Shown here piece by piece: positions 15,623 to 24,005 of a stretch of 64,000 bases of DNA. Under the pieces are notes generated by a model that was given only the letters and a program-made list of their open reading frames with translations, was not told the DNA's origin and made no database searches. The DNA is from Palsa-360 sp963710315. Its GTDB lineage: Bacteria > Acidobacteriota > Terriglobia > Acidiferrales > UBA7541. The position numbers and the translations under genes are program-made. The stretch lies in NCBI GenBank assembly GCA_963710315.1, contig CAVPZW010000008.1, positions 1,116,001 to 1,180,000 on the forward strand, written 5' to 3'. Every line of letters begins with the position of its first letter. Position 1 is the stretch's first letter.

Positions 15623-17737
15623 TTGAGCCTGCGCGATCGCGACCTCATCTCCATTCAAGAAGCCCGCGAACTGGCGGCACGAGCCGCCGCCGCACAAAAG
15701 AAATTCGCGGAATTTTCCCAGGAACAAGTTGACGCAATCGTGGAAGCTTGCGCAAAGGCTGCGGCCGAAAACGCGGAGCCCCTGGCGCGCGCGGCCGTGG
15801 AAGAAACCGGATTCGGAAACGTCCCCGACAAAATTGTAAAGAACATGCTGGCTGCGGTGAATGTACCGCGCGCCATTCGCTCCATGCGCACCGTGGGGAT
15901 ATTGCGCGAGGACCGCGAAAAAGGAATTGTCGAAGTTGCGTCTCCCATCGGCGTCGTTGCAGCCGTGATTCCGTCCACCAATCCCACTTCCACGGCAATT
16001 TACAAAACGCTGATTTCCATCAAAGCGCGCAACGCCATTGTGCTGAGTCCTCATCCATCCGCAATCCAGTGCATTTGCCGCGCGGCCACTTTGCTGGATC
16101 GCGCCGCGCTCACGTCGGGCGCGCCCGAGGGACTGATCCAGTGCATGCAGCACACCACGCTGCAGGGCACGCGCGAACTGATGCGGCAGCCCGAAATTGG
16201 AGTGATTCTGGCGACGGGCGGCACGGGGCTGGTGCGCGCCGCGTACGGTTCGGGCAAGCCGGCTTACGGCGTCGGGCCGGGCAACGTGCCCGCGTTCATC
16301 GAGCGCACCGCGGACGTGCGCAAAGCCGTGGCGGACATCATCGCCGGAAAAACATTCGACTACGGAACCATTTGTTCGTCCGAGCAGGCCATCGTTGCCG
16401 AGGAATCGGTGCGCGAGCTTGTGCTTGAGGAATGCCGCAAGCAGGGCGCGTATTTTCTTTCCGCTGAAGAAATCGAAAAAGTTACGCGTGTGGTGTTCCT
16501 GCCGGGCTCGCGCACGCCGAACACCCAAATTGTGGGCCGCGCCGCGACCGTGATTGCCGAGATGGCGGGCGTCAAAGCGCCGCCGGCGACGCGCGTGCTG
16601 GTCGCGCGCCTCCAGCCGGAACAGGTGGGGCGCGATTTTCCGCTCTCCGCCGAAAAGCTGTCGCCGATCCTGGCGTTCTACACGGTGACAAATCTTGCTG
16701 CGGGGATTTCGCTTTGCCGGCGGCTGCTGGAATTCGGCGGGCTGGGGCACACCTGCGCGATTCACTCGCAAAATCGAGCGGCGATCTTGCAATTTGGCGA
16801 GGCCATGCCCGCGTTTCGCGTGATCGTCAACAGCGCGTCGGTGCACGGCTCGATCGGCTATTCCACTAATCTTTTTCCGGCGATGACACTCGGTTGCGGC
16901 GCGCCCGGCGGGAACATCACTTCGGACAATATCGGCCCGCAGCACTTGATGAACGTAAAACGCATTGCCTGGGAAGCGCGCGCGGTTGAGCACCGCACCG
17001 TTCCCGCGGATCAGCGCATGGCGGGCGCCGCGAATTCGCCCGCGCCCAAAGCGGTGCAAGCGGAGGTGAGCATGTCAGCTCCAAAGGAAACTTCGCCGAG
17101 CGCGAAGGCGGCTTCTGCCGAAGGAAAGCCGGCGGAAACGAAACATGTCGCGCTCGCTCAGGCGTCGTCCACCGGCAGCGTGGATCGCGCGGCCATCGCT
17201 CGCATCGTTGAAAATGTGCTTGCGGCGCAAGGGATCGCTCGCGGGAGCGGCGCGCCAAAATCCATGCCTGCTTCTGCGCCCGCGCCGGAGCAAAAGTTGG
17301 CTGCAACCACAGCCTCAGAGAAAGAATTGGCAAGCCCCGCGGCCATTGCATCGGAAATTGCGGACCGGCTTTTCGGCGCGCCCGCGAAATCGAAGGAAGC
17401 CTCTTGTGGCTGCACCGCCCAAGGCGGCACGGATGCATCCAGCAAGCTTCCATCGCCTGCGACGGATGGGAGCAATTCCGCTGAATCGGTGCGATCTCAG
17501 AAAGCGGAAGCTTCGGCTCCGTCGGTTCCTGCTTCCCCTGCCACGAAGAAGCCTGAAACGCCGGCAAAGAACGCCATCGAAATTCAGGTTTTCGTCAGCG
17601 AAAATGATGTGCGCCGCGCGATGACTCGCAGCGAAAAAATATTTATCGGCCGCAAGACCATCCTCACGCCTTCCGCGCGCGACCTGGGCATGGAACACGA
17701 AGTGTTCGTGGAAACGGAAACCGGATCGATCCGCTAA
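15623..17737 (+). CDS. Acylating aldehyde dehydrogenase with microcompartment-type C-terminal extension
   Basis: This protein has 704 residues, against about 460-500 for ordinary EutE/PduP CoA-acylating aldehyde dehydrogenases, which oxidise an aldehyde with NAD+ and CoA to acyl-CoA. Residues 1-455 are the dehydrogenase, with catalytic C251 in YGTICSSEQ and the cofactor region IPSTNPTSTAIYK. A Pro/Ala/Ser/Lys-rich linker follows, carrying two amphipathic helices: about 519-539 (SVDRAAIARIVENVLAAQGI) and 571-587 (SPAAIASEIADRLFGAP). Both resemble encapsulation peptides. Residues 651-704 form a small terminal domain (VFVSENDVRRAMTRSEKIFI, KTILTPSARDLG); a TPxAR(D/E) element of this kind also occurs at termini of some other microcompartment proteins. 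The start is TTG with an AGGAGAAGG ribosome site. Together with the shell gene this suggests a packaged enzyme; the aldehyde is unknown. Confidence 0.88.
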   Translation: MSLRDRDLISIQEARELAARAAAAQKKFAEFSQEQVDAIVEACAKAAAENAEPLARAAVEETGFGNVPDKIVKNMLAAVNVPRAIRSMRTVGILREDREKGIVEVASPIGVVAAVIPSTNPTSTAIYKTLISIKARNAIVLSPHPSAIQCICRAATLLDRAALTSGAPEGLIQCMQHTTLQGTRELMRQPEIGVILATGGTGLVRAAYGSGKPAYGVGPGNVPAFIERTADVRKAVADIIAGKTFDYGTICSSEQAIVAEESVRELVLEECRKQGAYFLSAEEIEKVTRVVFLPGSRTPNTQIVGRAATVIAEMAGVKAPPATRVLVARLQPEQVGRDFPLSAEKLSPILAFYTVTNLAAGISLCRRLLEFGGLGHTCAIHSQNRAAILQFGEAMPAFRVIVNSASVHGSIGYSTNLFPAMTLGCGAPGGNITSDNIGPQHLMNVKRIAWEARAVEHRTVPADQRMAGAANSPAPKAVQAEVSMSAPKETSPSAKAASAEGKPAETKHVALAQASSTGSVDRAAIARIVENVLAAQGIARGSGAPKSMPASAPAPEQKLAATTASEKELASPAAIASEIADRLFGAPAKSKEASCGCTAQGGTDASSKLPSPATDGSNSAESVRSQKAEASAPSVPASPATKKPETPAKNAIEIQVFVSENDVRRAMTRSEKIFIGRKTILTPSARDLGMEHEVFVETETGSIR

Positions 17738-17761
17738 ATCGCCATCTTGCTGAGGGGGTTT

Positions 17762-17834
17762 GTAGCACAGGCTTCAGCCTATGGGGTCTTGTCCATGCAC
17801 AAAATCAAAATCCACAGGCTGAAGCCTGTGCTAC
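17762..17834. repeat. REPIN-like element, copy A
   Basis: The ends are GTAGC and GCTAC. Each arm is itself a hairpin (CACAGGCT-TC-AGCCT...) and the right arm is the reverse complement of the left. The middle is AT-rich. It lies between the aldehyde dehydrogenase and ModA-like genes. Confidence 0.85.
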
Positions 17835-17885
17835 CTTACGGCAGGACAACTCGCTTGGAAAATAGCGGCAAAGGAAAAAACTGAC

Positions 17886-18647
17886 ATGCGAAAAGCTTTG
17901 GTCTTTGCAATTGTGCTGGCTTGCGTGTTTCCGTTCTCGATGGGAGCAGCGGCGCAGACTTCCGAAGTGCGAGTGCTGGCCTCCAACGGGATCAAAGCCG
18001 TGGTGGAGGATTTGCGCGCGCAAAGTGAGCTCGTGATTGGCCACCCGATTTCGGTGGAATACCGTCCCACTGCCGCTTTGAAACAAGAGATCGATGCGGG
18101 AGCGCCCTTCGATGCCGTGATCGTGACCGTGGAAAGCATCGACCAATTGAGTAAGGAAGGGAAGATTACGGGCGGCGAGGGAACGCCCATCAGCCGCGTT
18201 GGCGTGGGCATTGGCATTCGCAAGGGTGCGCCTCGGCCCGATATCGGCACTCCTGAAGCGTTGAAGCGCGCCATGCTGGGCGCCAAAGCCATTGCCTACG
18301 GGCCCGTTGGCGCGAGCTTTCCTTACATTACGAAAATGCTGGATACGCTGGGGATCGCTGACACCATGAAGGCCAAGACTTTATTTTTCAATACCTCCGA
18401 TGAAACGAACGAAGCCGTGGCGGAGGGCAAGGCGGATTTCGGCATGACGCTGGTCAGCGAGATCCTGCCGGCAAAAGGCGTTGAACTGCTGGGGCCATTT
18501 CCCGATGAATTCCAGGGCTACGTGCGCTTCTCCGCTGCTGTCGGCACGAAAGCGAAAAATCCAGAAGCTGCGGCCGCGCTGATTAAATTCCTGGCAGGGC
18601 CGGACGCACTCGCGTCCATCAAGGCCAGAGGCATGCAGGCGCACTAG
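17886..18647 (+). CDS. ModA-like extracellular solute-binding protein
   Basis: This 253-residue periplasmic substrate-binding protein is of the molybdate-binding (ModA/SBP_bac_11) type. Residues 1-25 are a signal peptide ending GAAAQ. The family pattern follows: VRVLASNGIKAVVEDL near the N-terminus, PFDAVIVTVESIDQL, VGVGIGIRKGAPRPDIGT, the AIAYGPVGASFPYI segment, and KNPEAAAALIKFLAG near the C-terminus. Stand-alone relatives not linked to modBC are frequent and may bind other oxyanions or organic ligands. No permease or ATPase gene is adjacent, so uptake of molybdate cannot be claimed. It is flanked on both sides by REPIN-like elements. Confidence 0.8.
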   Translation: MRKALVFAIVLACVFPFSMGAAAQTSEVRVLASNGIKAVVEDLRAQSELVIGHPISVEYRPTAALKQEIDAGAPFDAVIVTVESIDQLSKEGKITGGEGTPISRVGVGIGIRKGAPRPDIGTPEALKRAMLGAKAIAYGPVGASFPYITKMLDTLGIADTMKAKTLFFNTSDETNEAVAEGKADFGMTLVSEILPAKGVELLGPFPDEFQGYVRFSAAVGTKAKNPEAAAALIKFLAGPDALASIKARGMQAH

Positions 18648-18680
18648 GGGAAACTGCGCGTCATGCTGAAACGAGAACTT

Positions 18681-18752
18681 GTGGCGCGGGCGTCTCGCCG
18701 GCGGTTTTCTCCCTCAAATGCCGCAAAACCACCGGCGAGACGCCCCTGCCAC
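18681..18752. repeat. REPIN-like element, variant arm sequence
   Basis: This 72-base element has GTGGC...GCCAC ends and the inner TTTT...AAAA pattern of the other copies, but its arm core is GGCGTCTCGCCGGCGG instead of GGCTTCAGCCTGCGGG. The arm is again a small hairpin (GGCG-TCT-CGCC). It lies between the ModA-like and propeller genes. Confidence 0.75.
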
Positions 18753-18905
18753 GAGAATGCAATTCGACCGGGGCGCTGTTTGGCATGGTAGAATGGCGGC
18801 AATTCGGCTCGAGCAGCAAATCCAGTTCCCATGATCGAAATGCAATCCTCGTGCCGACAGGCGTTGAACGCTTCGCAATCCGCGAAGCCAAGAGGGAGAC
18901 GACTC

Positions 18906-20501
18906 ATGAAGCGATTTTGGAGCGCCCTAGGCCTCGTCATTCTTTGCGCTGCTCTCGCCCACGGCGCCACGGACGCATCGATTTCCGGCGTGGTGAAAAA
19001 CCCGGCAGGCGCGCCTTTTCGCGGCGCGTTTGTTCACGCTCAAAATGTGCAATCCAAAATTACCGTGAACGTGATGTCCGACAATCAGGGCCGCTATCGG
19101 ATTCAAGACCTGCCCCCGGGCGAATATCAAATTCGAGTCACGGCTACCGGCTACAAGGCCGAGCCTCGCGCGGGAGTGAAACTTTCCGCGGGCGGTTCCT
19201 CCTCGCTCGATTTCACGTTGCAAGCAAGCGCGGTGCGCTGGAACGATCTTTCCCTTTATCAAGGCAAAACGCTGATGCCTGAAGGAAAAGGCAAGGACAT
19301 CCTGACCGGGAACTGTTTTGCGTGCCACGGCTTTCAGACCCGCATGGCCGCGGTGAGGCGCGACCACGACGGCTGGACGCAGGCGGTCAACTATATGCTC
19401 ACCACGCGCCACGCGCGCCTGGGCAATCACATCAACGATGAGGATGCCGCAGTCCTGGCGAATTATTTGGATGACGCCTTTGGCGCGGAAGCGAAGTTGC
19501 CCAAGTCTCCCGCCGACATGCCGGGATACAAGGCCACGGTTCGCCCCGTCAGCGACGACGGATTGAAAATTACTTACGTCGAATACGATATGCCCGGTCC
19601 GAATCGCATGCCCTTCAGCGCCACGCCGGACAAAGACGGCAAACTGTGGATTCCGGACATGGGCTCGGTAAACACGCTCGGCCATCTTGACCCGGCCACC
19701 GGCGCGATCCAGGAATTTACCGCGCCGAATTCCTTTGCCGCGGGCATTCACTCAGCCGTTCCCGCGCCGGATGGCTCCGTGTGGATTTCCGAGCAGGCCG
19801 CCAATAAAGTCGGCCGCTGGGATCCGAAAACAAAACTGATCACCGAATATCAGGACACCTACAAGCAGGGAATGGAAGGCCTGGAGGACGGCGGCTCGAA
19901 GCACACCGTGCGCGTCGATTCCAAAGGGCGCGTGTGGGGATCCGCCGTGTTCGCCAACCTGACCATGTACGATTCCAAAAATAATGAGTTTTCACATTTT
20001 GCGGACACCTTTTCACCTTACGGCATCGAACTCGACAAGAATGAAAATGTCTGGTTTGCGGAATTTTATCCGGAAGGGAAAATCGGCATGGTCAACGCGA
20101 AAACAGGGAAGGTCACCAAATGGGACCCTCCCACAAAGGGCGGCTGGCCGCGCCGCATCGAAATCGACGACGACGGAATCGTTTGGTTCGCGGAATATCA
20201 GGGCGGCAAAATCGGGCGGTTCGATCCCAAAACGCAAACCTTCAAGGAATTTGAATTGCCGGGTCCAAGAGCCACTCCTTACGCGCTGGGAATCGATAGG
20301 AATCACAATATCTGGTACTCATCAGACGAGATGGACGTCATCGGCCGTCTCAACCCGAAAACCGGCAAAGTCACCGAGTTTCCCTACGCGCAATCCGAAA
20401 ACATGATGAAGGAATTTTTTCTCGATGCGCAGGGCCGCATGTGGTACGGCTCCGCTCCGAACAACAAAGTGGGATACTTCATCCCGTCCGATTTGGAGTG
20501 A
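18906..20501 (+). CDS. Exported carboxypeptidase-regulatory/cytochrome c/Vgb-like beta-propeller protein
   Basis: This protein has 531 residues from the ATG at 18906, chosen because AGGGAG lies seven bases upstream and a signal peptide (ALGLVILCAALAHG) follows at once. Three modules are visible: a carboxypeptidase-regulatory-like beta-sandwich (ISGVVKNPAGAPFRGAFV ... LPPGEYQIRVTATGY, residues 23-100), a single haem c site CFACH (about residues 141-145) in a mono-haem-like segment, and a six- or seven-bladed propeller (about 200-525) with repeated GKLWIPD, GSVWISE, GRVWGSA, ENVWFAE, GIVWFAE, HNIWYSS and GRMWYGS strands. Such propellers occur in virginiamycin B lyase. A haem plus propeller suggests a periplasmic redox or lyase enzyme; the substrate is unknown. 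A strong terminator follows. Confidence 0.82.
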   Translation: MKRFWSALGLVILCAALAHGATDASISGVVKNPAGAPFRGAFVHAQNVQSKITVNVMSDNQGRYRIQDLPPGEYQIRVTATGYKAEPRAGVKLSAGGSSSLDFTLQASAVRWNDLSLYQGKTLMPEGKGKDILTGNCFACHGFQTRMAAVRRDHDGWTQAVNYMLTTRHARLGNHINDEDAAVLANYLDDAFGAEAKLPKSPADMPGYKATVRPVSDDGLKITYVEYDMPGPNRMPFSATPDKDGKLWIPDMGSVNTLGHLDPATGAIQEFTAPNSFAAGIHSAVPAPDGSVWISEQAANKVGRWDPKTKLITEYQDTYKQGMEGLEDGGSKHTVRVDSKGRVWGSAVFANLTMYDSKNNEFSHFADTFSPYGIELDKNENVWFAEFYPEGKIGMVNAKTGKVTKWDPPTKGGWPRRIEIDDDGIVWFAEYQGGKIGRFDPKTQTFKEFELPGPRATPYALGIDRNHNIWYSSDEMDVIGRLNPKTGKVTEFPYAQSENMMKEFFLDAQGRMWYGSAPNNKVGYFIPSDLE

Positions 20502-20535
20502 CGCAATTCGTTGCAGCTGTTGAAGAATTTGGATG

Positions 20536-20572
20536 CCCCATCCTTGCGCATTTTGCAAGGGTGGGGTTTTTT
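20536..20572 (+). terminator. Rho-independent terminator
   Basis: A 12-base stem CCCCATCCTTGC/GCAAGGGTGGGG (one G-T pair) has a 7-base loop and is followed by six T residues. It sits 35 bases after the stop of the propeller gene and separates it from the secreted-protein array downstream. Confidence 0.9.
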
Positions 20573-20736
20573 GTTGAAATCGAAGGCCCCTTTCTCCTTA
20601 GCGCAATTTTTCATGCTGGGTGCGAGTAACTGTCCCTTAACTCGAATTGGCCTTGACGCCATGGAACTCTGGCAGTGTATGATTCAATTAAATTCAATTT
20701 GAACAAGGAAATTTGGAAGCCGGGAGGAGTTGTGAA

Positions 20737-21528
20737 ATGCCAAGCCGTTCATGCGCCGCTGCGCTGGCGTCCGCCATTTTGTTGATCTGTTGCTGCGCGG
20801 TGTCCGCTCAAACCAAGAAGCCGTCCGATACGCCGGCAGCGTCAACATCCTTCGATCCGCATGATTTGTCAGGCGTCTGGAGTCAAGAGCATCCCCGGAA
20901 CTTGCCGGTGGTGGAGCGCTACTGGAATTATGAATTCAACAAGGAAGAGCCTCCCATGACGGCCTGGGGACAGGCGCAATTCGATGCCGCCAAGTCCTCA
21001 TTCGGACAGCATACTTATCCTCTCGCGGAAACCAACGACCCGCTTTACCACAGTTGCACTCCGGCGGGCCTGCCGCGAGTGTATCTGCATCCATTTCCCA
21101 TGGAAATCGTTCAGATGCCGGGCGAAATCATCATCCTTTTCGAGTACGACTCCCTCCGGCATCCGATCTTCACGGACGGCCGAAAGCATGACGAGACCCT
21201 TGGCCCCTTGTGGATGGGCGATTCGATCGGCCATTGGGAGGGAAACACGCTGGTTGCCGACAGCGTGAATTTCAACGATAAGACCTGGATCGACCGCGTG
21301 GGCCACCCGCACAGCGGCGACCTGCACGTCGTCGAGCATTTCAAGAGAATTGACCACGATCATCTGGTGGATGACATTACCATTGAGGACGCCAAGGCCT
21401 ACAGCAAACCTTGGACGGCACATCTGGATTTTGTGCTGAGGCCTACATGGACTCTCGGCGAGCAGTTCTGCGAGGACGAGCATAGCTTTGAAAACTTCGA
21501 CCAAAAGGGCGCCGCGGGGGCGAAATAG
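20737..21528 (+). CDS. Secreted family A protein, copy 1
   Basis: This is a 263-residue exported protein of an unnamed family that I call A, with three members in this array. The ATG at 20737 follows GGAGGAG. A signal peptide (AALASAILLICCCAVSAQ) is followed by a Thr/Ser-rich linker. The mature core starts with FDPHDLSGVW and contains PPMTAWGQAQFDAAK, LAETNDPLYHSC, the strongly conserved MGDSIGHWEGNTLV, VNFNDKTWID, GHPHSGDLHVVE and DHDHLVDDITIEDAKAYSKPW. Many His and Asp residues are conserved among the copies, which suggests a metal- or ligand-binding beta-rich fold. The function is unknown. Conserved Cys residues (HSCTPAG, QFCEDE) could form a disulfide. Confidence 0.75.
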   Translation: MPSRSCAAALASAILLICCCAVSAQTKKPSDTPAASTSFDPHDLSGVWSQEHPRNLPVVERYWNYEFNKEEPPMTAWGQAQFDAAKSSFGQHTYPLAETNDPLYHSCTPAGLPRVYLHPFPMEIVQMPGEIIILFEYDSLRHPIFTDGRKHDETLGPLWMGDSIGHWEGNTLVADSVNFNDKTWIDRVGHPHSGDLHVVEHFKRIDHDHLVDDITIEDAKAYSKPWTAHLDFVLRPTWTLGEQFCEDEHSFENFDQKGAAGAK

Positions 21529-21714
21529 CCGGTCCGTACCTTGCGCGAAAATTGTCGATCGCATGCCATCTGCTGGCGATTGATGAGAGGAGATAAACGG
21601 ATCGGCGTTTTTGCGGTCTCAATGGATTATTTTGATCAGTGTGTTTTTCAAACGCGGAACTTTTCGGCGATGAAGATTATTGCCCGATCCGCATTTTTAG
21701 GGAGGCTATTGGAT

Positions 21715-22092
21715 ATGAAAAAGCTCGCGCTCGTTCTGATTATGGCATTCAGCTTCTTTCTGGTTTCCGCTCCACTTCTCGCGCATCATGGAGAGGCCAA
21801 TTACGACACCGAGAAGATTGTATCCGTCAAAGGGACGGTGACGGAATTTCAGTTTATCAATCCTCACACGCTGATCAACTTGGATGTAAAGAACGACAAG
21901 GGCGAGATTGAAAAGTGGGCTTGCGAAGCACGCAGCCCGGGGATGCTGGTCCGCGCCGGCGGCTGGGACAAAAACACGCTCAAGGTGGGCGACGTGATTA
22001 CCGTGTACGGTTATCGAGGCAAGAACGGGGCGCTGGTGATGCGCCTTCAGAAGCTCACGCTGGCCGATGGCACGGTGAAGGACAACTTGTAA
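21715..22092 (+). CDS. DUF6152-type secreted protein, copy 1 (family B)
   Basis: This 125-residue exported protein has a short signal peptide (LALVLIMAFSFFLVSAPLLA) whose most likely cleavage leaves His-His-Gly at the mature N-terminus (HHGEANYDTEK). The rest is a small beta-barrel-like sequence: VSVKGTVTEFQFINPHTLIN, EIEKWACEARSPGMLVRAGG, NTLKVGDVITVYGYRGKNG and LVMRLQKLTLADG. The KGTVTEF...NPH...GD.I pattern resembles OB-fold proteins. The ATG at 21715 is chosen from GGAGG nine bases upstream; an earlier in-frame start lacks a signal peptide. I recognise it as DUF6152-like from memory. The function is unknown. Confidence 0.75.
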   Translation: MKKLALVLIMAFSFFLVSAPLLAHHGEANYDTEKIVSVKGTVTEFQFINPHTLINLDVKNDKGEIEKWACEARSPGMLVRAGGWDKNTLKVGDVITVYGYRGKNGALVMRLQKLTLADGTVKDNL

Positions 22093-22149
22093 TCGTTCTT
22101 TACGCGAAACGAAGGCTCCAACAATAGAATCGCGCGGAGGAGTTTTGAA

Positions 22150-22941
22150 ATGCGAAAGTGTCCACTGGGCGTAGCGCTGGCGCTGGCGATTGCATTAGGT
22201 GTTTCGTCCAAGGCATTCGCTCAAAGTAAGCAGCCATCCGAGAAAGCGGCCCCCCAGAAACCTTTCGATCCGCATGATTTGTCAGGGGTCTGGTTCGACG
22301 ATCACCCTCGGCCGGACAGAGTCGCGGATCGATACTGGGTCTACAAGTTCACCTTTGAAGAGCCTCCGATGACCGCCTGGGGCAAGGCGCAGTTGGACGC
22401 AGCCAAGACCTCTTTCGGACCTCACACGTTTCCACTCGCGGAAACCAACGATCCTGTTTACCACACCTGCGCTCCGCTCGGCTTTCCGCGCATTTTTCTT
22501 TACCCGTTGCCGTTGCAAATTGTGCAGACGCCCGGCGAAGTCATCATGCTTTTCGAGTACGACTCCGCCCGCCACCAGATCTACACCGATGGGCGGAAGC
22601 ATGACACCAGTCTCGGCCCTCTATGGATGGGCGATTCCATCGGGCATTGGGAGGGAGACACGCTGGTCACCGACACCGTGAATTTCAACGACAAGACCTG
22701 GCTGGATCGCATGGGGCACGCGCACAGCGACGCTCTTCACGTAATCGAGCACATCCGGCGCGTGGACCACGATCACCTGGTGGACGATATCACCATTGAC
22801 GACCCCAAGGCCTACACCAAGCCCTGGACCGGGCATCTGACATTTGCGTTGCGGCCCACGTGGACCATCGCGGAAGCATTCTGCGAGGATGAGCAGAGCT
22901 TTCAAGATATCGATGATGCAGGGGCGGCCCCGGCGAAGTAA
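22150..22941 (+). CDS. Secreted family A protein, copy 2
   Basis: This 263-residue protein is plainly a duplicate of the family A gene 1.4 kb upstream: same length, same linker and near-identical blocks (FDPHDLSGVW, PPMTAWGKAQLDAAKTSFG, LAETNDPVYHTCAP, LGPLWMGDSIGHWEGDTLV, VNFNDKTWLDRMGHAHSD, DHDHLVDDITIDDPKAYTKP). The signal peptide is VALALAIALGVSSKAFAQ. GGAGGAG precedes the ATG. The differences from copy 1 are scattered rather than clustered, so the duplication is old. The function is unknown; placement between two family B genes suggests that the A and B proteins work together or act in parallel on related ligands. Confidence 0.75.
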   Translation: MRKCPLGVALALAIALGVSSKAFAQSKQPSEKAAPQKPFDPHDLSGVWFDDHPRPDRVADRYWVYKFTFEEPPMTAWGKAQLDAAKTSFGPHTFPLAETNDPVYHTCAPLGFPRIFLYPLPLQIVQTPGEVIMLFEYDSARHQIYTDGRKHDTSLGPLWMGDSIGHWEGDTLVTDTVNFNDKTWLDRMGHAHSDALHVIEHIRRVDHDHLVDDITIDDPKAYTKPWTGHLTFALRPTWTIAEAFCEDEQSFQDIDDAGAAPAK

Positions 22942-23064
22942 GGACTTTGGGATTGACACATCTATAACCCCGGTGGGATATTTCCCTCAGTTGATTGCGG
23001 GGTGAGAGTTTTGCCGGCGCATTTTCTGTGTACTTGGATCCACAATCTTCCGGAGGCTTGGAAA

Positions 23065-23442
23065 ATGAAAAAAATGGCGCTCTTTCTGGCCATCTCATGC
23101 GCCGCTCTTCTGGTTTCGGCGCCGATCCTCGCGCATCACGGGGAAACCAATTACGACACGGAAAAATTGTTTACTGTGAAGGCCACGGTGACGAACTTTG
23201 AGTTCATCAATCCCCATACGCAGATTACTCTGGAAGCCAAAAACGACAGGGGCGAGGTCGAAAAATGGATCTGTGAAGCGAGAAGCCCCGCGATGCTCGT
23301 TCGCAACGGTGGCTGGGATAAGAACACGCTCAAGCCCGGCGACGTCATTACCGCGATCGGCTTTCGAGCCAAAAACGGCACGAACATCTTGCGCCTCAAG
23401 AAGATCGTGCTTTCCAACGGCAAGGAACTCCCCGATCTATAG
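23065..23442 (+). CDS. DUF6152-type secreted protein, copy 2 (family B)
   Basis: This 125-residue protein is a duplicate of family B copy 1. The signal peptide MALFLAISCAALLVSAPILA is followed by HHGETNYDTEKLFTVKATVT, then FINPHTQITLEAKNDRGEVE, WICEARSPAMLVRNGGWDKN, LKPGDVITAIGFRAKNG and LRLKKIVLSNGKEL. A GGAGG eight bases before the ATG sets the start. The mature His-His-Gly N-terminus is again predicted, and the single Cys of the CEARSP block is shared with copy 1. It forms the second half of the repeated A-B unit (A1-B1, A2-B2). Confidence 0.75.
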   Translation: MKKMALFLAISCAALLVSAPILAHHGETNYDTEKLFTVKATVTNFEFINPHTQITLEAKNDRGEVEKWICEARSPAMLVRNGGWDKNTLKPGDVITAIGFRAKNGTNILRLKKIVLSNGKELPDL

Positions 23443-23511
23443 AAATTTGTGGCGGGTCTCCGGCCTCATGGCCTAGCGAATGCACGCCGATTTCAGTTGC
23501 GAGGTTGTCCT

Positions 23512-23907
23512 ATGAACATCAAGCCGGTCGCTTCCGTCGTTTTGAGTGCGGTCCTTCTCATGGCATGCGCTCCGCTGTGGGCGCATCACGGGAATGCCGC
23601 CTACGATGAGGCGCATTGGATCACCATCTCGGGCACCGTGACGGAATTCGTGTGGGCCAACCCGCATTGCCAGATTTTTATGGACGTGAAGGACGATAAA
23701 GGCAAGGTCGTCAATTGGGCCATTGAAAGTCAAAGCCCGGGCATCATGCGCCGGAACAGCTGGACCAGGACATCTCTCCAGCCCGGGGACCAAATCACGG
23801 TTACTCTTGCTCCCGCCAAGAACGGAGCGCCGGTCGGTTTTTCCGGCAACAATGACGGGAAAGTGGTTTTTGCCGATGGCCGCGTGTTGAAGATGAACAA
23901 CAGGTAG
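23512..23907 (+). CDS. DUF6152-type secreted protein, copy 3, divergent (family B)
   Basis: This 131-residue protein is a divergent member of the same family. It keeps the predicted mature start HHGNAAYDEAHW, then ITISGTVTEFVWANPHCQIF, WAIESQSPGIMRRNSWT, SLQPGDQITVTLAPAKNG and ADGRVLKMNN. Unlike copies 1 and 2 it has a Cys inside the signal region (LLMACAPLWA), a possible lipobox, so it may be a lipoprotein rather than a soluble protein. It also lacks the Cys of the CEARSP block (IESQSP here). It follows copy 2 by 69 bases, without an intervening family A gene. Confidence 0.75.
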   Translation: MNIKPVASVVLSAVLLMACAPLWAHHGNAAYDEAHWITISGTVTEFVWANPHCQIFMDVKDDKGKVVNWAIESQSPGIMRRNSWTRTSLQPGDQITVTLAPAKNGAPVGFSGNNDGKVVFADGRVLKMNNR

Positions 23908-24005
23908 CGATAGCATAGCCACTTATTGCTTTAAGTTTCTTGCCGCATAACTGTTTGATGGGTGGTCAGCAATTCTGTTTTCCCGCGAATATCTGAGGGA
24001 GCAAA

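Noticed and set aside
15572..17059. Antisense reading frame opposite the aldehyde dehydrogenase (495 codons)
   Set aside because: The sense strand has an intact enzyme with catalytic Cys; the antisense product is His/Arg-rich and featureless.
17886..18647. Molybdate ABC transporter operon linked to the molybdopterin gene
   Set aside because: Only a ModA-like binding protein is present, with no permease or ATPase, and it is 16 kb from the MoaD-MoaE fusion.
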